A DNA stretch of 64,000 nt from Forficula auricularia (lineage: Eukaryota; Arthropoda; Insecta; Dermaptera; Forficulidae): contig JALMQS010000153.1 of assembly GCA_024734495.1 (NCBI GenBank), forward strand, positions 13,048,299 to 13,112,298, written 5' to 3'. The position numbers and the translations under genes are program-made. The notes under the pieces were generated by a model. It saw only the letters and a program-made list of their open reading frames with translations. It did no database searches and was not told the origin of the DNA. Positions 44,978 through 55,239 of the stretch are shown here, piece after piece (the first letter of the stretch is position 1; every line of letters begins with the position of its first letter).

Positions 44978-45095
44978 ATTATATATATATATATATACCT
45001 ATATTTTTTTTGCAACGAAATTTTCTCTGGAGAGAGACGGACTGGTAGAAATTTTAATTGAATGTAATGGAAGGCAGCCCAGAGGTAGTGAGGAA

Positions 45096-45396
45096 GCACA
45101 CGTTTTGACGACTCCCAACACTCTTTTGCGGTCAAATTGGAAAAGTGCCGGACCACTTCATTCGCGAATACATATATCCCCGCGACTTCAAGGAACTGAA
45201 CTTCTCCCCAGCCTCTATCTTTCCCAGCACCTATGATCTTCAAACCTTCAAAACCAGGGCATAGACACCTACGTCTACACCCTCTCACTTAATCAACTTT
45301 CCTTCTCTTTCGGTATGCAAGGGTCTTTTCGAGATCCATAGGGCTACATCTTTACCGGTGCACCCCTTCTGCATTCGATTGCATTAAAAAAAAAAA
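45096..45396 (+). mobile_element. CR1/Jockey-like 3' end with poly-A, inserted in PLE-B1
   Basis: About 300 bp ending in A12, bounded by AGGAA at 45091-45095 and 45397-45401. In the plus sense, allowing shifts, it encodes the C-terminal block FANTYIP, an SP.SIFPSTYDLQTFK-like block, R.YRHLRLHPL and the downstream MQGSF/CTPSAFDCI region. It is the same element as 23029-23330 (inverse). It lies in only one of the two PLE-B1 arms, so it inserted after the hairpin formed. Confidence 0.7.
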
Positions 45397-45440
45397 AAGG
45401 AAAGAAATTAACACATATCAAATAAGGTGTAATTTATTAA

Positions 45441-45488
45441 TCCTCTCCAAATCATTTCGGAGGATTTTTCCTCCTTCTTCAGGTTTCA
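45441..45488 (-). ncRNA. Hammerhead, partly degenerate, PLE-B1 left arm
   Basis: Minus strand: GAAAC, CTGAAGA, A, GGAGGA/TCCTCC stem, GAAA, TGAT, TTGGAG. The core and helix II are strong, but the CGTC cleavage segment found in the other arm has become TGAT. Confidence 0.6.
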
Positions 45489-45503
45489 TTCATTGACCCT
45501 TTG

Positions 45504-45546
45504 AAACCCTGAAGAAGGAGAGAAAAATCCTCCGAAACGTCGGTTT
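45504..45546 (+). ncRNA. Hammerhead ribozyme, PLE-B1 right arm
   Basis: AAACC, CTGAAGA, A, GGAG..CTCC stem with loop AGAAAAATC, GAAA, CGTC, GGTTT. Helix I has five perfect pairs (AAACC/GGTTT). Helix III is the self-complementary ACGU, which in newt satellite and other minimal hammerheads works best as a dimer. The predicted cut is after CGTC. Confidence 0.82.
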
Positions 45547-45664
45547 GAAAGGAAAGGAGGTTATTCCAACAAATTACATCTTATTTGATATGTTAATTTT
45601 TTTCTTTCCTCACTACCTCTGGGCTGCCTTCCATTACATTCAATTAAAAATACCTATATATATT

Positions 45665-45712
<48 letters not shown>

Positions 45713-45713
<1 letters not shown>

Positions 45714-46410
45714 AGTGGCGGTTGGTGACTTTTCAAATACAATTCTTCATTTTTTGAAATTTTATTTTAATCTTTGCTTTTTTTGCAAATTTCATCGAAG
45801 AGGGCAACATTTTCGTAATTTTTCAAATTTAACATTAGATTTAAAAAAAAATATATTTTGGGTCCTTTGTCCAAACGGATACTTCTGTGAGTGAGGGTAG
45901 GTGTCAGAAATTAAATCTTGCGACTTAAACTTCGCAGACTCTGAAATGGATATCGACCATCTTCCACAATGAATCATCCTGCAGCTTTGCACTATAAGAA
46001 AATCTTAAATATCTCATAATTCCATTGCTATAAGACTTGTCTATACCACTCTTAGTTATTTCCGATCTTATATATTTATAGTAGAGTTCTTAGAAATGGA
46101 TTAGTCCAAAGATTCTCGAATCATCTTTATTTATTCCTTTTTTATATTATTACTACTTTAATAAATAGTTCCTCACCGAGAACAATTTTTATTTGCTTAA
46201 AACTCGTCTGTACTTGTCTTTGAAATGCTTGAAGTGGAAGAAGATGTATCTACCAGACAGGGACTGGAAACCTTCTATTCGGACCCTTTTCGGAAAAATC
46301 TTTCATTTTACTTGCCCCTTGAAACTATGAAACAATTTTATTTCATTTCGAGAACCAATATAATTTTCATAACAAAAAATGTGTTTTGCATCCGGCTCGT
46401 TTTGGATTGG
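45713..46410 (+). mobile_element. hAT-like end, copy 1 (or left long TIR)
   Basis: It begins CAGTGGCGGTTGGTGACTTT after a TA tract. It is the inverse of 50640-51426 over about 700 bp: TTTCATCGAAG / inverse, GGTCCTTTGTCCAAACGGAT, GAAATGGATTAGTCCAAAGA, CTCGTCTG.ACTTGTCTTTG, CCTTGAAACTATG. CAGTGGCGG is a common hAT terminus. The small frames in it (45664-45894, 45792-45992, 46225-46428) are chance. It is either two elements in opposite orientation or the two long inverted ends of one 5.7-kb element. Confidence 0.65.
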
Positions 46411-47226
46411 AGTAAGATGGGTAGATGAAGATTTTTTCTTTCTCTGTTTCATTCACTGTTAAAACATTCGATGAACTAACTAATGGAATTTGAAATGATT
46501 GTCATTTTCTTAATTTTAAATCTAAGTATCAATAAAAGTTAACATTTGTGTGTATTTATATTTAAATCACGTCTTCCATACGTGAACATAACATAGTTAA
46601 AATTACATCCATAACAATCTCAGTCATGGTGTTTGCATTTCTCTGAAATTAATTGATATGGTCCAAAGGAAAGCTGCAACTTAATAACTCCACTATAATT
46701 ATTAAGCTCCTTGATATACGTTTTTATGACAATCTTCTTAAATATTTCTTCGTCTTCTTCTTGTCTATCTTGTCCATAATAATTTCCTGAGGAAAGTGTT
46801 CACGTCGCCATCCCTTGTATTTGTGTGACGCGTCTTGAATGCTTGTCAGAGCGAAAATTTTCCTGACAGAATTCGATTCCGAGTTAACTCAAATGAAAAT
46901 CGATCATTCTTGACAACACAATAGTGGTGATTTTTTTCAAGTATTGAAAATTAAGTGAAGTTTCGCAAATTTGCTCATAATGTATATATGTACATAAAGC
47001 TCTGTCACAAAATTTTAAGTATTTCGCCAAATTGTTTAAAAGTTTTAGTATTTTCAATTGAACGGTTCATTGGAACAAAAAGTAGAAACTTTATCAAAAC
47101 TCGGTACTAACTCCACATTTTTCATAGATGGTCGAGGGAGGATTTAGCTCCCGTAGCTAGGTTTAGAGCTGTCCTACTAATAAAGTATGTAAGCTCGCGA
47201 TTAATATAAGCATTAGTGATTTTTAA
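46411..47226. other. AT-rich DNA between repeats
   Basis: No gene or known repeat was recognised. Confidence 0.45.
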
Positions 47227-47333
47227 TATAATTAAATGAGAAGTGATGGAAGACAGCCCAAGGATAAATAAAAAAAATTATCTCGAATAAAATAGATTAG
47301 AATTATTGGACAATCATTCCTTTCCTCACTCAA

Positions 47334-47375
47334 CAACCGACGTTTCGGAGGATCCTCCCTCCTTCTTCAGGGTTT
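47334..47375 (-). ncRNA. Hammerhead ribozyme, PLE-B2 left arm
   Basis: Minus strand: AAACC, CTGAAGA, A, GGAGG/CCTCC stem with loop GAGGAT, GAAA, CGTC, GGTTG. Helix I has four pairs. Core and cleavage site (CGTC) are intact, making it among the best candidates for activity in the window. Confidence 0.82.
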
Positions 47376-47568
47376 AAAAGGGATCAATGAGGGAAAAATA
47401 CAATTTTATTTTCCTTAATTATAATTATTTTTTTTCTTAATTACTAATAATTAATTAAGGGAAAAAACAATTCTTTTGGTGACTCTGTTGAGAAAGGATA
47501 AGTTTCGAGCACTGCTGAAGGAGAGAAGGGAGAAGCATCTTCAATGTTTCTCAACATTGATCCCTTTT

Positions 47569-47610
47569 AAACTCTGAAGAAGGAGGGAATATCCTCCGAA
47601 ACATCGGTTG
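47569..47610 (+). ncRNA. Hammerhead ribozyme, PLE-B2 right arm
   Basis: AAACT, CTGAAGA, A, GGAGG/CCTCC with a short AT-rich loop, GAAA, CATC, GGTTG. The core is intact. The helix I base next to the core is changed (AAACT for AAACC), and the helix III segment is CATC in place of CGTC. Confidence 0.72.
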
Positions 47611-47759
47611 TTGAGTGAGAAAAAAATGACTGTCCAATAAATCTATTTTATTCGAGAGAATTTTTTTCATTATCCTTGGACTGCCTTTCATCACTTCTCA
47701 ATTAAAATTTCTACCTGTACGTCCCTCTCCAAAGAGAAAATTTCTTCTACTATAATTAA

Positions 47760-48560
47760 TAATTGAAGTGAAAATAAGTCCTAGTGCGTCTTCAGACTCC
47801 GACTATACTAGAGGATTCCGCACTAGACTGACTGTTTTATATCGTATTATACTTTTAAGTTTCATTTATTTACTTTTAAGGCAACTTATAAAAGTGTTCT
47901 AATTAAACTACTTTAAAATTATTTTATCAGAATTGATAAATAATAAATAAATTGTTTAAAATATTTTTATATGGTCACTGGATTGTTTATTTTGCTCAAT
48001 GTGAATGTATTTTTATATGTTGTTTAGATATGGGAGTGTTTTTGTGAATAAGTTTAAAAGCCAAATTATATATTAAAATTATACCTATTCAGTCTAGGTG
48101 TGAATTGAAGTGCCAGTCGTGGAAAGTTTGAACACTTCATCTTGATTCCATCAACTTAAAATAAAATTAAATAAACTATATGAATTTTATACCAAATGAC
48201 TGACTTTTAATTGTAAATATGGATTTTTTATATCAATTGACTAACTTTAATTATTTAAATTTTGTATCAATTATCGATCTTTTGTGTGATATGTGTATTT
48301 ATAAATAGCCTGGAGTGCGTTGATCTTGAGTGGAGTGGGAACTTTGCTTCTGTGTATGTATAATGAAGGCAGGTCGAAAGACAGTATTTGAGATTGTTCT
48401 GTTGGAATAACTTGTTTTACCAGTGTAATGATTCTTAATGTAAAACGTCTGCTGGAAATAGATTTTACGTGTTTTTGTGACTTGGGTGAGTAGTATATAA
48501 TCCTCATTTCCACCCTCTAAAAATTTATTATAAATGTTAAAACAAAAAATTAAAACATGC
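47760..48560. other. AT-rich DNA, possible upstream body of another PLE
   Basis: The two overlapping minus frames (48271-48646) have no recognisable domain and run through the hammerhead at 48.6 kb, so I do not accept them. If that hammerhead lies in a PLE, its body should lie here on the plus strand, but I could not recognise GIY-YIG motifs. Confidence 0.4.
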
Positions 48561-48574
48561 AATGATCTTTTCCA

Positions 48575-48642
48575 GTTGACGTGCACTGATGAAGAGCAGC
48601 GGTATAGCGCTCGAAACGTGTTAAAATATCGATTGCGTCTGC
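48575..48642 (+). ncRNA. Hammerhead ribozyme, separate family
   Basis: GACGTGCA, CTGATGA (48586-48592), A, GAGC..GCTC stem around a GC-containing loop, GAAA (48613-48616), CGTGTTAAAATATCGATT, GCGTC. Helix II is the strongest in the window. Helix III appears longer and irregular. The flanks (GACG..GCA / TGCGTC) can pair with bulges. No terminal-repeat partner was found nearby, so it may be a solo terminal repeat of another PLE family. Confidence 0.75.
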
Positions 48643-48649
48643 CCAAAAT

Positions 48650-49631
48650 AAAGTAACAAATAGAAGTTGACTTTTATTTCAACTTTTTATTTTCCCCTTA
48701 CTGGCCCCTTAGCCAATTCAATTTAAATAAAATAGGGCCACCAAACACGGTTCTTTTTAAAATATAAATAAACTATGATGACTAGCCTGAGTAAAACCAT
48801 TTATTAAAGACTTGATTAGAAGGAAAAAATTATTGAAGCCTTTTTTATGCATAATAATAATAATAAAGCTATCTATAATATTTTCACTGTTTGCAAAAGT
48901 TTCCACACAGCCTCAATTTCACTTTCAGGTAGAAAAAGAGGATATTATTATATCATTAGTTAGTCATAAATCGACCTTTTTGGGCATGAAAAGGTCACTG
49001 GATTAGAATTAGCGTGGATCGTGTATGTTCAGTTGACTATCTCTAAGGGGCTTATTTGAAACTAGAAGAAAGAAAGCCTTTGCAAGTGAGATATTTAAGA
49101 TAGGTAAAATTTTCACAAATTGTAAACAAGGTTGGATTAACGTAAAGTGCGGTTTCGGTGCTTCTTTCTTCTATTTAAAGAAAATAATGAGAAAAAGTGA
49201 CATTATAATTATATTGAAAAGAAAAGAAAAAAATAATGAAAAAGTTTGTTTTATCTGGAAATTTCGAGAAAAAGCAATCTCATCTCGTTAGAATTGTACT
49301 TCACAAGTGAATGGGGTGTTAAAATAAAATTGGTTTTAAAATAAAACTACTTTCTTTAATATATAAAGAAAGGTTTGTAATATCATTATAACTTCCATAA
49401 TGATATTAGTGGTTCGAGTTGATATCTTATTAAAGAGAGAATAGTACAAAGTCTATATGTCCAGGTTTTATCATACGTTGAAGTCGAAGTTTATGAAAAA
49501 AAGCACGTAATTTTGAGTTTCACAAAGAACGAGTGCAATAAATAAATACTTATAAAATAAAAAAATGTGTTTTATACAAGTTTTATATTTCGCTATTTTA
49601 TACACACTCACTCACCCACACACACACAAAC
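48650..49631. other. AT-rich intergenic DNA
   Basis: I recognised no gene. A CA-type microsatellite (CTCACTCACCCACACACACA) lies at about 49607-49628, just before PLE-C. Confidence 0.5.
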
Positions 49632-49768
49632 AGATCAATATTAATAATTTTTAAGGATTTAGGTGTCGGTTCTAGGTGAAACATTATAAATAACTTATGA
49701 GGAGAATTTTCTAGGTTAAGTTTCACAAAAAGGAAATATATTAAAACAAATGTATGTTTTTTTGAGTT

Positions 49769-49820
49769 TGATTAGCTCGATATATATTTCGGGTTACTAG
49801 CCCATCTTCAGGAGTTCAAA
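49769..49820 (-). ncRNA. Hammerhead ribozyme, PLE-C 3' terminal repeat
   Basis: Minus strand: TTTGAACTC, CTGAAGA, TGGGCTAGTAACCC, GAAA, TATATATC, GAGCTAAT. The core is intact. Helix I has three pairs next to the core, and helix II is GGG/CCC. Confidence 0.72.
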
Positions 49821-50044
49821 TAAAAACTGAATACAAATTTGTAAAAACGTTTAACAAGTAAAATTTTTTTTGAGAGAGAAGAGTACATTCAGAAAGTTAC
49901 ATCAACAAACAGAAGTTAAAGTACGTTCAGAAATTACTTTCAATCTTTTTCTTAAAAATTAATTTATTATTTAAATTAGAAACAGAAACAAAAACATAAA
50001 CAAAGAACAAAATACAAACACAAATTATGTAATCAAAGTTAAGA

Positions 50045-50280
50045 GCCGATTTTTAATTTATTAATTTTAGCCAAATTAGAATCAATGATTATATCTTTGT
50101 CAAAGTCCAATTGATTATTGAGAATACTGGATTTATTCAGAAGGGCCAATTTAATCTCTGTTGATTCTAGAAGAAGAAGTCTGGGACCACTTCTTTCAAA
50201 ATGAATTGGGGTAGGATTAGAAGTGGAGGCAATATGATTTTCCGAATGTAAATGAAGAGCGAAAGCAGAGGTAGAATCTG
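50045..50280 (-). pseudogene. GIY-YIG endonuclease C-terminus (PLE-C)
   Basis: An open minus frame encoding DSTSAFALHLHSENHIAS, NPTPIHFERSG, LLLLESTEIKLALLNKS and a short tail, matching residues about 165-235 of the PLE-1 protein (TSAFADHLIENNH, IPLHF, LDLLESTEIKKAI). The conserved E in LLESTEIK is present. The N-terminal GIY and YIG motifs are not in this copy. The reading frame is undamaged. Confidence 0.85.
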
Positions 50281-50320
50281 AAGATGGGCTAGTAACCCGA
50301 AATATATATCGAGCTAATCA
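50278..50320 (+). ncRNA. Hammerhead core at PLE-C arm junction
   Basis: CTGAAGA, TGGGCTAGTAACCC, GAAA, TATATATC, GAGC. The 5' strand of helix I is replaced by GIY-YIG coding sequence, so helix I cannot form. The strand switch lies at the first base of the core. Confidence 0.6.
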
Positions 50321-50493
50321 AACTCAAAAAAACATACATTTGTTTTAATATATTTCCTTTTTGTGAAACTTAACCTAGAAAATTCTCCTCATAAGTTATA
50401 GATCAATATTAAAATTTATAAAAAAAAAATCACTTAGGGCCTGGCCAAATTTGGCATTGTTATCGAAGTCATAGAAAAATAAAATAAATAAAT

Positions 50494-50532
<39 letters not shown>

Positions 50533-50639
50533 CCGCATCCCTAAAATTTCAAACATTTAGAGTATTTTCATAAATATGTATATAAGGTCGACTTAAAAAT
50601 TTCAGGAGGATCTTTAAATTTTCAAATTATTATCCGTTA

Positions 50640-51202
50640 TTTCAAATATTTCTATAGAAAACAATTTTTGTCTTCAAAAGTATGTATATTGGTTCTCTAA
50701 ATGAAATAAAATTAATGCATAGTTTCAAGGGGAAATTAAAATGAATGATTTTTCAAAAAAGAGTTCGGGTAGAAGGTTTGAACTCCCTGCCTGGTATATC
50801 TTCCAGTTCAAGCATGTCAAAGACAAGTCCAGACGAGTTTTAGTCAATTAAAAATTGTTCTCGCTGAGAAATAATAAAAAAAAAGGAATAAATATAGATG
50901 AATGGAGAATTTTTGGACTAATCCATTTCTAAGACCTAACTAAGCCTGCTATAGACAAATAGTAGCTTGCTTATAGCAATAGAATTAGAAGAAATTTAAT
51001 TTCTTATATACAGACTGATTCATCGTGGAAGATGGTCGATTTCCATCTCAAAGAGTGTGAAGTTTAAGTAACAAGATTTAATTCTGATTCCTACCTTCCC
51101 TCACACAAAGCAGTATCCGTTTGTGGCAAAGGTCCCAAAATATATTTTTTAAAAATGTTAAATTTAAAAAATTACAAAAATCATGTCGTGTTCGATGAAA
51201 TT

Positions 51203-51236
<34 letters not shown>

Positions 51237-51426
51237 TTAAAATAAAAATAGAAGGTCCCAAGATATTATTTTTTAATTTAATGTTAAATTTGATAAATAA
51301 AGAAAATGATGCCGTATTTGATGAAATTTGTAAAAAAAAAAAAGCGAAGATTAAAATACAATTTCAAAAAATGAAGGGTACTTTTTGGAAAGCATCCCCT
51401 GGTTGAAAAGTCACCAACCGCCACTG
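50640..51426 (-). mobile_element. hAT-like end, copy 2 (or right long TIR)
   Basis: Inverse partner of 45713-46410, ending ...AAAGTCACCAACCGCCACTG at 51426. It contains an internal duplication of 'aaaaatgttaaatttgataaa..gatgaaatt' and an A run (about 51207-51234). Flanking octamers (ATATATGT before 45713, ATCGATAC after 51426) do not match, so a single-element interpretation is unproven. Confidence 0.65.
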
Positions 51427-52435
51427 ATCGATACCTTTGATCTATAACTTATAATGACTTTACGAATTTAAAAAATTGAAATTAAAATTTTCGAAAAAAA
51501 CAAAACAAAATCTCCACTTTTTTGTATGATTATAATACTTCTCCATATTCTGTATAATAAAGATAAAACAAAAAAAAAAATAATAATCAAAATAATAAAT
51601 GTCAACTTCACGAAGAGATAAAGGATAAACGTCAAAGAATTCCCGATTATGAAATGAATTAAATACAATTTTAATTTGTTATTAATTAAATTTATACAAT
51701 CCACCTTTGTCTATGCATTTTATTGAATGATATTAAACATTAAACCATGTTGTCATATTTGAACAGAGTTCTATCATTCGTTTGAATACATATTTTATAT
51801 AATAAATTATTTATTGATTTTCCTCCCTCTCAATTTATATAATTTAGGAATGTCAAATATATGTATAATACAAAGTATTTTAATTAATTTGAAATAAATA
51901 CATTTTATATAAATATTTTTTATGTTATTGTATGTTTCTGTATATTTCTTACCCCAATGAAAATTCTGGAACGCATTTTTTTTTCTTGTAATATCACACC
52001 AAGATGTTAGAACACCTTAATTCAGAATTGACCATCAACAAATGAGGATAAAAAATTTTAAAGCTGAATTTGAACTGAAGATATCTGTTATTTGGCGTGT
52101 AGGTTTTAAAGGATCTTTGGTCATTTCACTCAATTTCACCTAAGAAACAATTTATTGGAGCCTCTGAGCTCGTAATACGTATGATGTGTCTAACTCCACG
52201 GACTAAATGAAAAAATCACACTTTTGGGGCTCTGGACGAGACCCCATGTTATTTTTTGCAAATTCGTCAGTTTCTAAAAATCGACATGAATGAATACTAC
52301 AATTTGTGACTTTCTTTGAGACCACGAGTTGAGTAGTTTTTACCTTATGACCCTTTAAAGCCCGTTTGGCGCGAGACCAATTTTACAATAATTCACCCAT
52401 GCTTCGCTATGGATAATGATATTGATGCAGGAAGA
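51427..52435. other. AT-rich intergenic DNA
   Basis: I recognised no gene or known repeat. The 78-aa minus frame (51468-51704) is rich in I/L/F, as expected of A/T-rich DNA. Confidence 0.5.
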
Positions 52436-52439
52436 TATG

Positions 52440-52830
52440 TCAAAAAAAGACGCAAGCTCTGTAGTCCGAGGTGGACTCTTGCTTTCATCGTGACAAAAGA
52501 AGAAGAAATTTCAGGGATTGGATCAGAGTTGAAAGATGCAGGTCTTGAATGAATGAATGTCATATGTCGTCAGAAAATCGAAGGCAGGAAGAGAGTTCCA
52601 GTCTCAAGAAGTCATAGGAATAAACTAGTTTGTTCGGTTCGAATCTAATTTAATCGCGAAGGACTGTTGAATGTTTGAAAAACGTCTATTTTGTGCAGAT
52701 GGAACCTTAGAGAGGTTATTGATTTCATCTAGTCTAGTATGGTCGTATCTATGCAAAGAAAAAGAGCTGATGGGCTAGGGAATCGAGAGCTCTAGTTAAT
52801 GTGTTCAGAACTCTGATAGCTCGCCTGTGG
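52440..52830 (-). pseudogene. CR1/Jockey-like non-LTR C-terminal remnant, second copy
   Basis: In minus sense with shifts: RAIRVLNTL, LDSLAHQ, a RYDHTRLDEINNL-like block, FAIKLDSNRTN, FIPMTS, NSLPAF, TTYDIHSFKT. This is the same domain order as at 23029-23690 (HRR block, LFYRY, IPMTS, NSLP, FPSTYDLQTFK). Heavily decayed, and more diverged than the 45.1 kb copy. Confidence 0.65.
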
Positions 52831-52839
52831 ATTATATCA

Positions 52840-54560
52840 AGGGTAAAAATTGAACTCGAGGTCGTAAGGTTAATTTTTATTAAATTTCAGAATGGTTGTA
52901 TTCAACCCCTTGAATCCAAGTGCTATATAACTATGAGGGTTATTGGTTTTTTTTTGACACTAAGATTCTATCCATCGATTGGGTGGACACAACACTGGAA
53001 TGTAATAAAAATTATCCATAAGATCTCGGATTAATTAAAAAATATTCTCGTGATTTTTCCGATAAAATTGAATTCTGCTATTATCGATAAAATGGATTTT
53101 TTAATGAAATTCTTATTACTAAAATATCTTCGACACGGCCTAATACGTGAAATTCTATTTTTCACGATGCAAGTGTCCACCCTCACTACAGGGGTTTCAC
53201 ATTTTTGGTATAACATCTTCTTGCACCATATAAAAAAATAAAAATAAAATAAAATAAAATATGAACTTATCTTATTTTTTCCAATTTTTACGTCAGGTTT
53301 ATTCGTATACAAATCTATTTTTCAAAATTAATCAAAAACAACTCTAACGGAGTTTACTAATTAATAACCTTGACAGTAAACGACAACTTTGTGAAAGTTC
53401 TTTTTAAACAAAAATCTAATCAGCTATTGATTTTGTAAAAATTTTAAAAATGAAATTTAGTTTTAATGTTTTTGTTTCTTTTTCTTTTAAATCGAGTGAC
53501 ACAAAATTTGAACATACACACATAGAGAGCGAGAAAGAGAGAGAGAAATATATTTACCTTTTATTAAATATATTTTTTAATTCTGGGTCTCTTTGATACT
53601 GGTTTATTGACTTTTGTACAATGATTTCTCCAAATTCTAAAGAAAAACTCTGCAAAATTGGTTCAGATAAGTCAAAAAGCCTAGAATTAAATATAGAACT
53701 TCTTAATTTTTATACATAGATGCTGAATTATATAAGATTTCCTCCAATTTCTATTTCAAAAACGAAGAATTAATTTGATTAGAGATTTCTAGATTTAGAA
53801 CTTGCAGGTAAATAGTGTAGAAAATCTGATATTTATATATATATAGAAGGCTATCGAATGGCTGTAGCTTATGAACTCCTAAAAAATTTTCAAATCACTA
53901 AAATTTGCTGAACGTGTATCGAGTCATGAAAAAATTTTCATTTTTCTTTCTCATTTATCTATTTGTTGTTTAACTTAACTGCCTGACTATTTTTCTCCCC
54001 TCCTGTTGCCATACAACATTGAACTCATACAATTTTATTGGCACCTCATCTCTCTTCTTCCCGAACCAACCTTATTTATCTTTCTTTTTTATGATCAATA
54101 TAAATTGCACTTGTTCTTATATGTATAAGTTGTAACGTTATATATCTAATTCAAAAACTCGCGTGTCTGACTCTTACCAGAAGGAAAGAGCGAATCGCTG
54201 GACTAGGAAAATTAATAAAATAACTTCACGTGAAAATTAATATATAATAATAGATCTAAATAAGCTAATCCTACGGGGTTTGATTTGACGAGTGCTGGTT
54301 GGTTTGCTAATCAGAGTGCGTGATGAGCCAGCACACAGTTGATTAGCACGGACGTTGGACTTGGCCAGTTAAAGCAAACGTTAATTGTCGCTGGTTGTTA
54401 GTCGGTCGCCCAATAACGGGATTCAATATCAGACTCTTGTATTTGCAGCCTGCGATCGAGCGTGAGGAATATTTTAACTTTCCTTAGTTGATTCTTTTTT
54501 ATGGAATTTCCCCCTTTGTTCATATTTGACGTCATTCTCTTTTGCATGTTTAGTCAATAA
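52840..54560. other. AT-rich intergenic DNA
   Basis: I recognised no gene. A purine microsatellite (GAGA)n occurs at about 53526-53547. The frames at 52801-53312 overlap on opposite strands and look non-coding. Confidence 0.5.
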
Positions 54561-54730
54561 GTACCTGGAGCCACCGAACAATGCACGGTAACCAAATTAA
54601 AAAAAATACAAATATATATAGTACACGCCCCCTGACCCCCCCCGAAACCACAGACCACGCCCCACCCCGATCTCCTATATAACCGCAGCCCACTCCATTC
54701 ACCGCAACCAGTTTTTGCATTTCTAGCATT
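54561..54730 (+). repeat. C-rich dispersed repeat, copy 1
   Basis: ACCTGGAGCCACCGAACAATG, then an A/T stretch (AAAAAATACAAATATATATA), then CGCCCCCTGACCCCCCCCGA, CCACGCCCCACCCCG. Matching, opposite-strand copy at 56340-56600, and a related C-rich block at 59.93-60.06 kb. Confidence 0.6.
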
Positions 54731-55239
54731 CTAGTGGTCCACAGATTATGTGTATATACCTAGGTATATAATAAATTCGGTATAATTATTTTTTTAATTA
54801 AATAACAATTTATCGAGTTTTTTAATCAATTAAATAATAATTTTATTGAAGCAATTTTTTGCATGAAATAATGTATACATTATAATTGAGGCTTCGATTT
54901 CGGAGATTACTTCCCCACCATCGACTCTACTTGATCTTCTAGCTTGTGATAATAATTTTAGTCAGTGTTTTTTAATAAGAGGGATTTTAATCAATTAAAT
55001 TGGCAAATTCTAATATATAACAATATTAGGTATAAAGTATTCGTGGGTTTTAAAATTAAAAACCCAATTAATAAATAAAAGATAATTGAAAAAAAAATGT
55101 AAACAAACTTTTTTTATTGAGATTTTCATCTATCAATAATTACTTTAATTAAGAAAAGATCAATTAAGATGAAATTTGTCAAGGTCCAGACCTAGCCAGA
55201 TCGCTTTCTCATCCTCAAAACTTGTTAATAGATTGTGTT

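Larger units (their letters stand above)
44715..44985 (-). mobile_element. PLE (TTTTGCCGAG type) with two facing hammerhead motifs
   Basis: The 3' signature TTTTGCCGAGAGTAGCAGAG begins at about 44728, with CCTCTGCTTGATCCAAATAA beyond. It carries a minus hammerhead (44846-44893) and, further on, an inverted, degenerate plus-strand hammerhead (44931-44977). The right side runs into a TA tract. No clear target duplication was found. Confidence 0.7.
45005..45649 (-). mobile_element. PLE-B1: hairpin PLE with CR1 fragment inside
   Basis: Flanked by ATACCTATAT at 44995-45004 and 45650-45659. The 3' end on the left is GCAACGAAATTTTCTCTGG then GAGACGGACTGG. The arms (45047-45490 minus its insert, and 45505-45649) share TTGAATGTAATGGAAGGCAG, AAAGAAATTAACA, ATCAAATAAGGTGTAATTT and the hammerhead. 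The left arm is split by a CR1-like copy at 45096-45396. The arm junction is just 5' of the ribozymes. Confidence 0.75.
47236..47750 (+). mobile_element. PLE-B2: 515-bp hairpin PLE with two hammerheads
   Basis: Flanked by TATAATTAA (47227-47235 and 47751-47759). The arms (about 47236-47395 and 47555-47750) share GAAGTGATGGAAGACAGCCC / inverse, TCTCGAATAAAATAGATT, and the hammerhead region. The 3' end (CCTGTACGTCCCTCTCC then AAAGAGAAAATTTC) is on the right only. The 150-bp spacer (about 47400-47550) is A/T-rich and non-coding. Confidence 0.75.
49645..50399 (-). mobile_element. PLE-C: 755-bp PLE with inverted 5' end, complete insertion
   Basis: A perfect 13-bp duplication AGATCAATATTAA (49632-49644, 50400-50412) frames the insertion. 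In minus orientation it runs: inverted terminal-repeat piece (50280-50399), 3' part of the GIY-YIG frame (50045-50280), 3' untranslated region, terminal repeat with hammerhead (49769-49820), and 3' end with TTCTAGGTGAAAC. The inverted piece mirrors 49690-49805 and joins exactly inside the ribozyme core. Because the duplication encloses everything, the inverted 5' end was made in the same insertion event. Confidence 0.88.

Noticed and set aside
48271..48646. Two overlapping minus frames (80 and 115 aa) as proteins
   Set aside because: They overlap each other and the plus-strand hammerhead, and have no recognisable domain.
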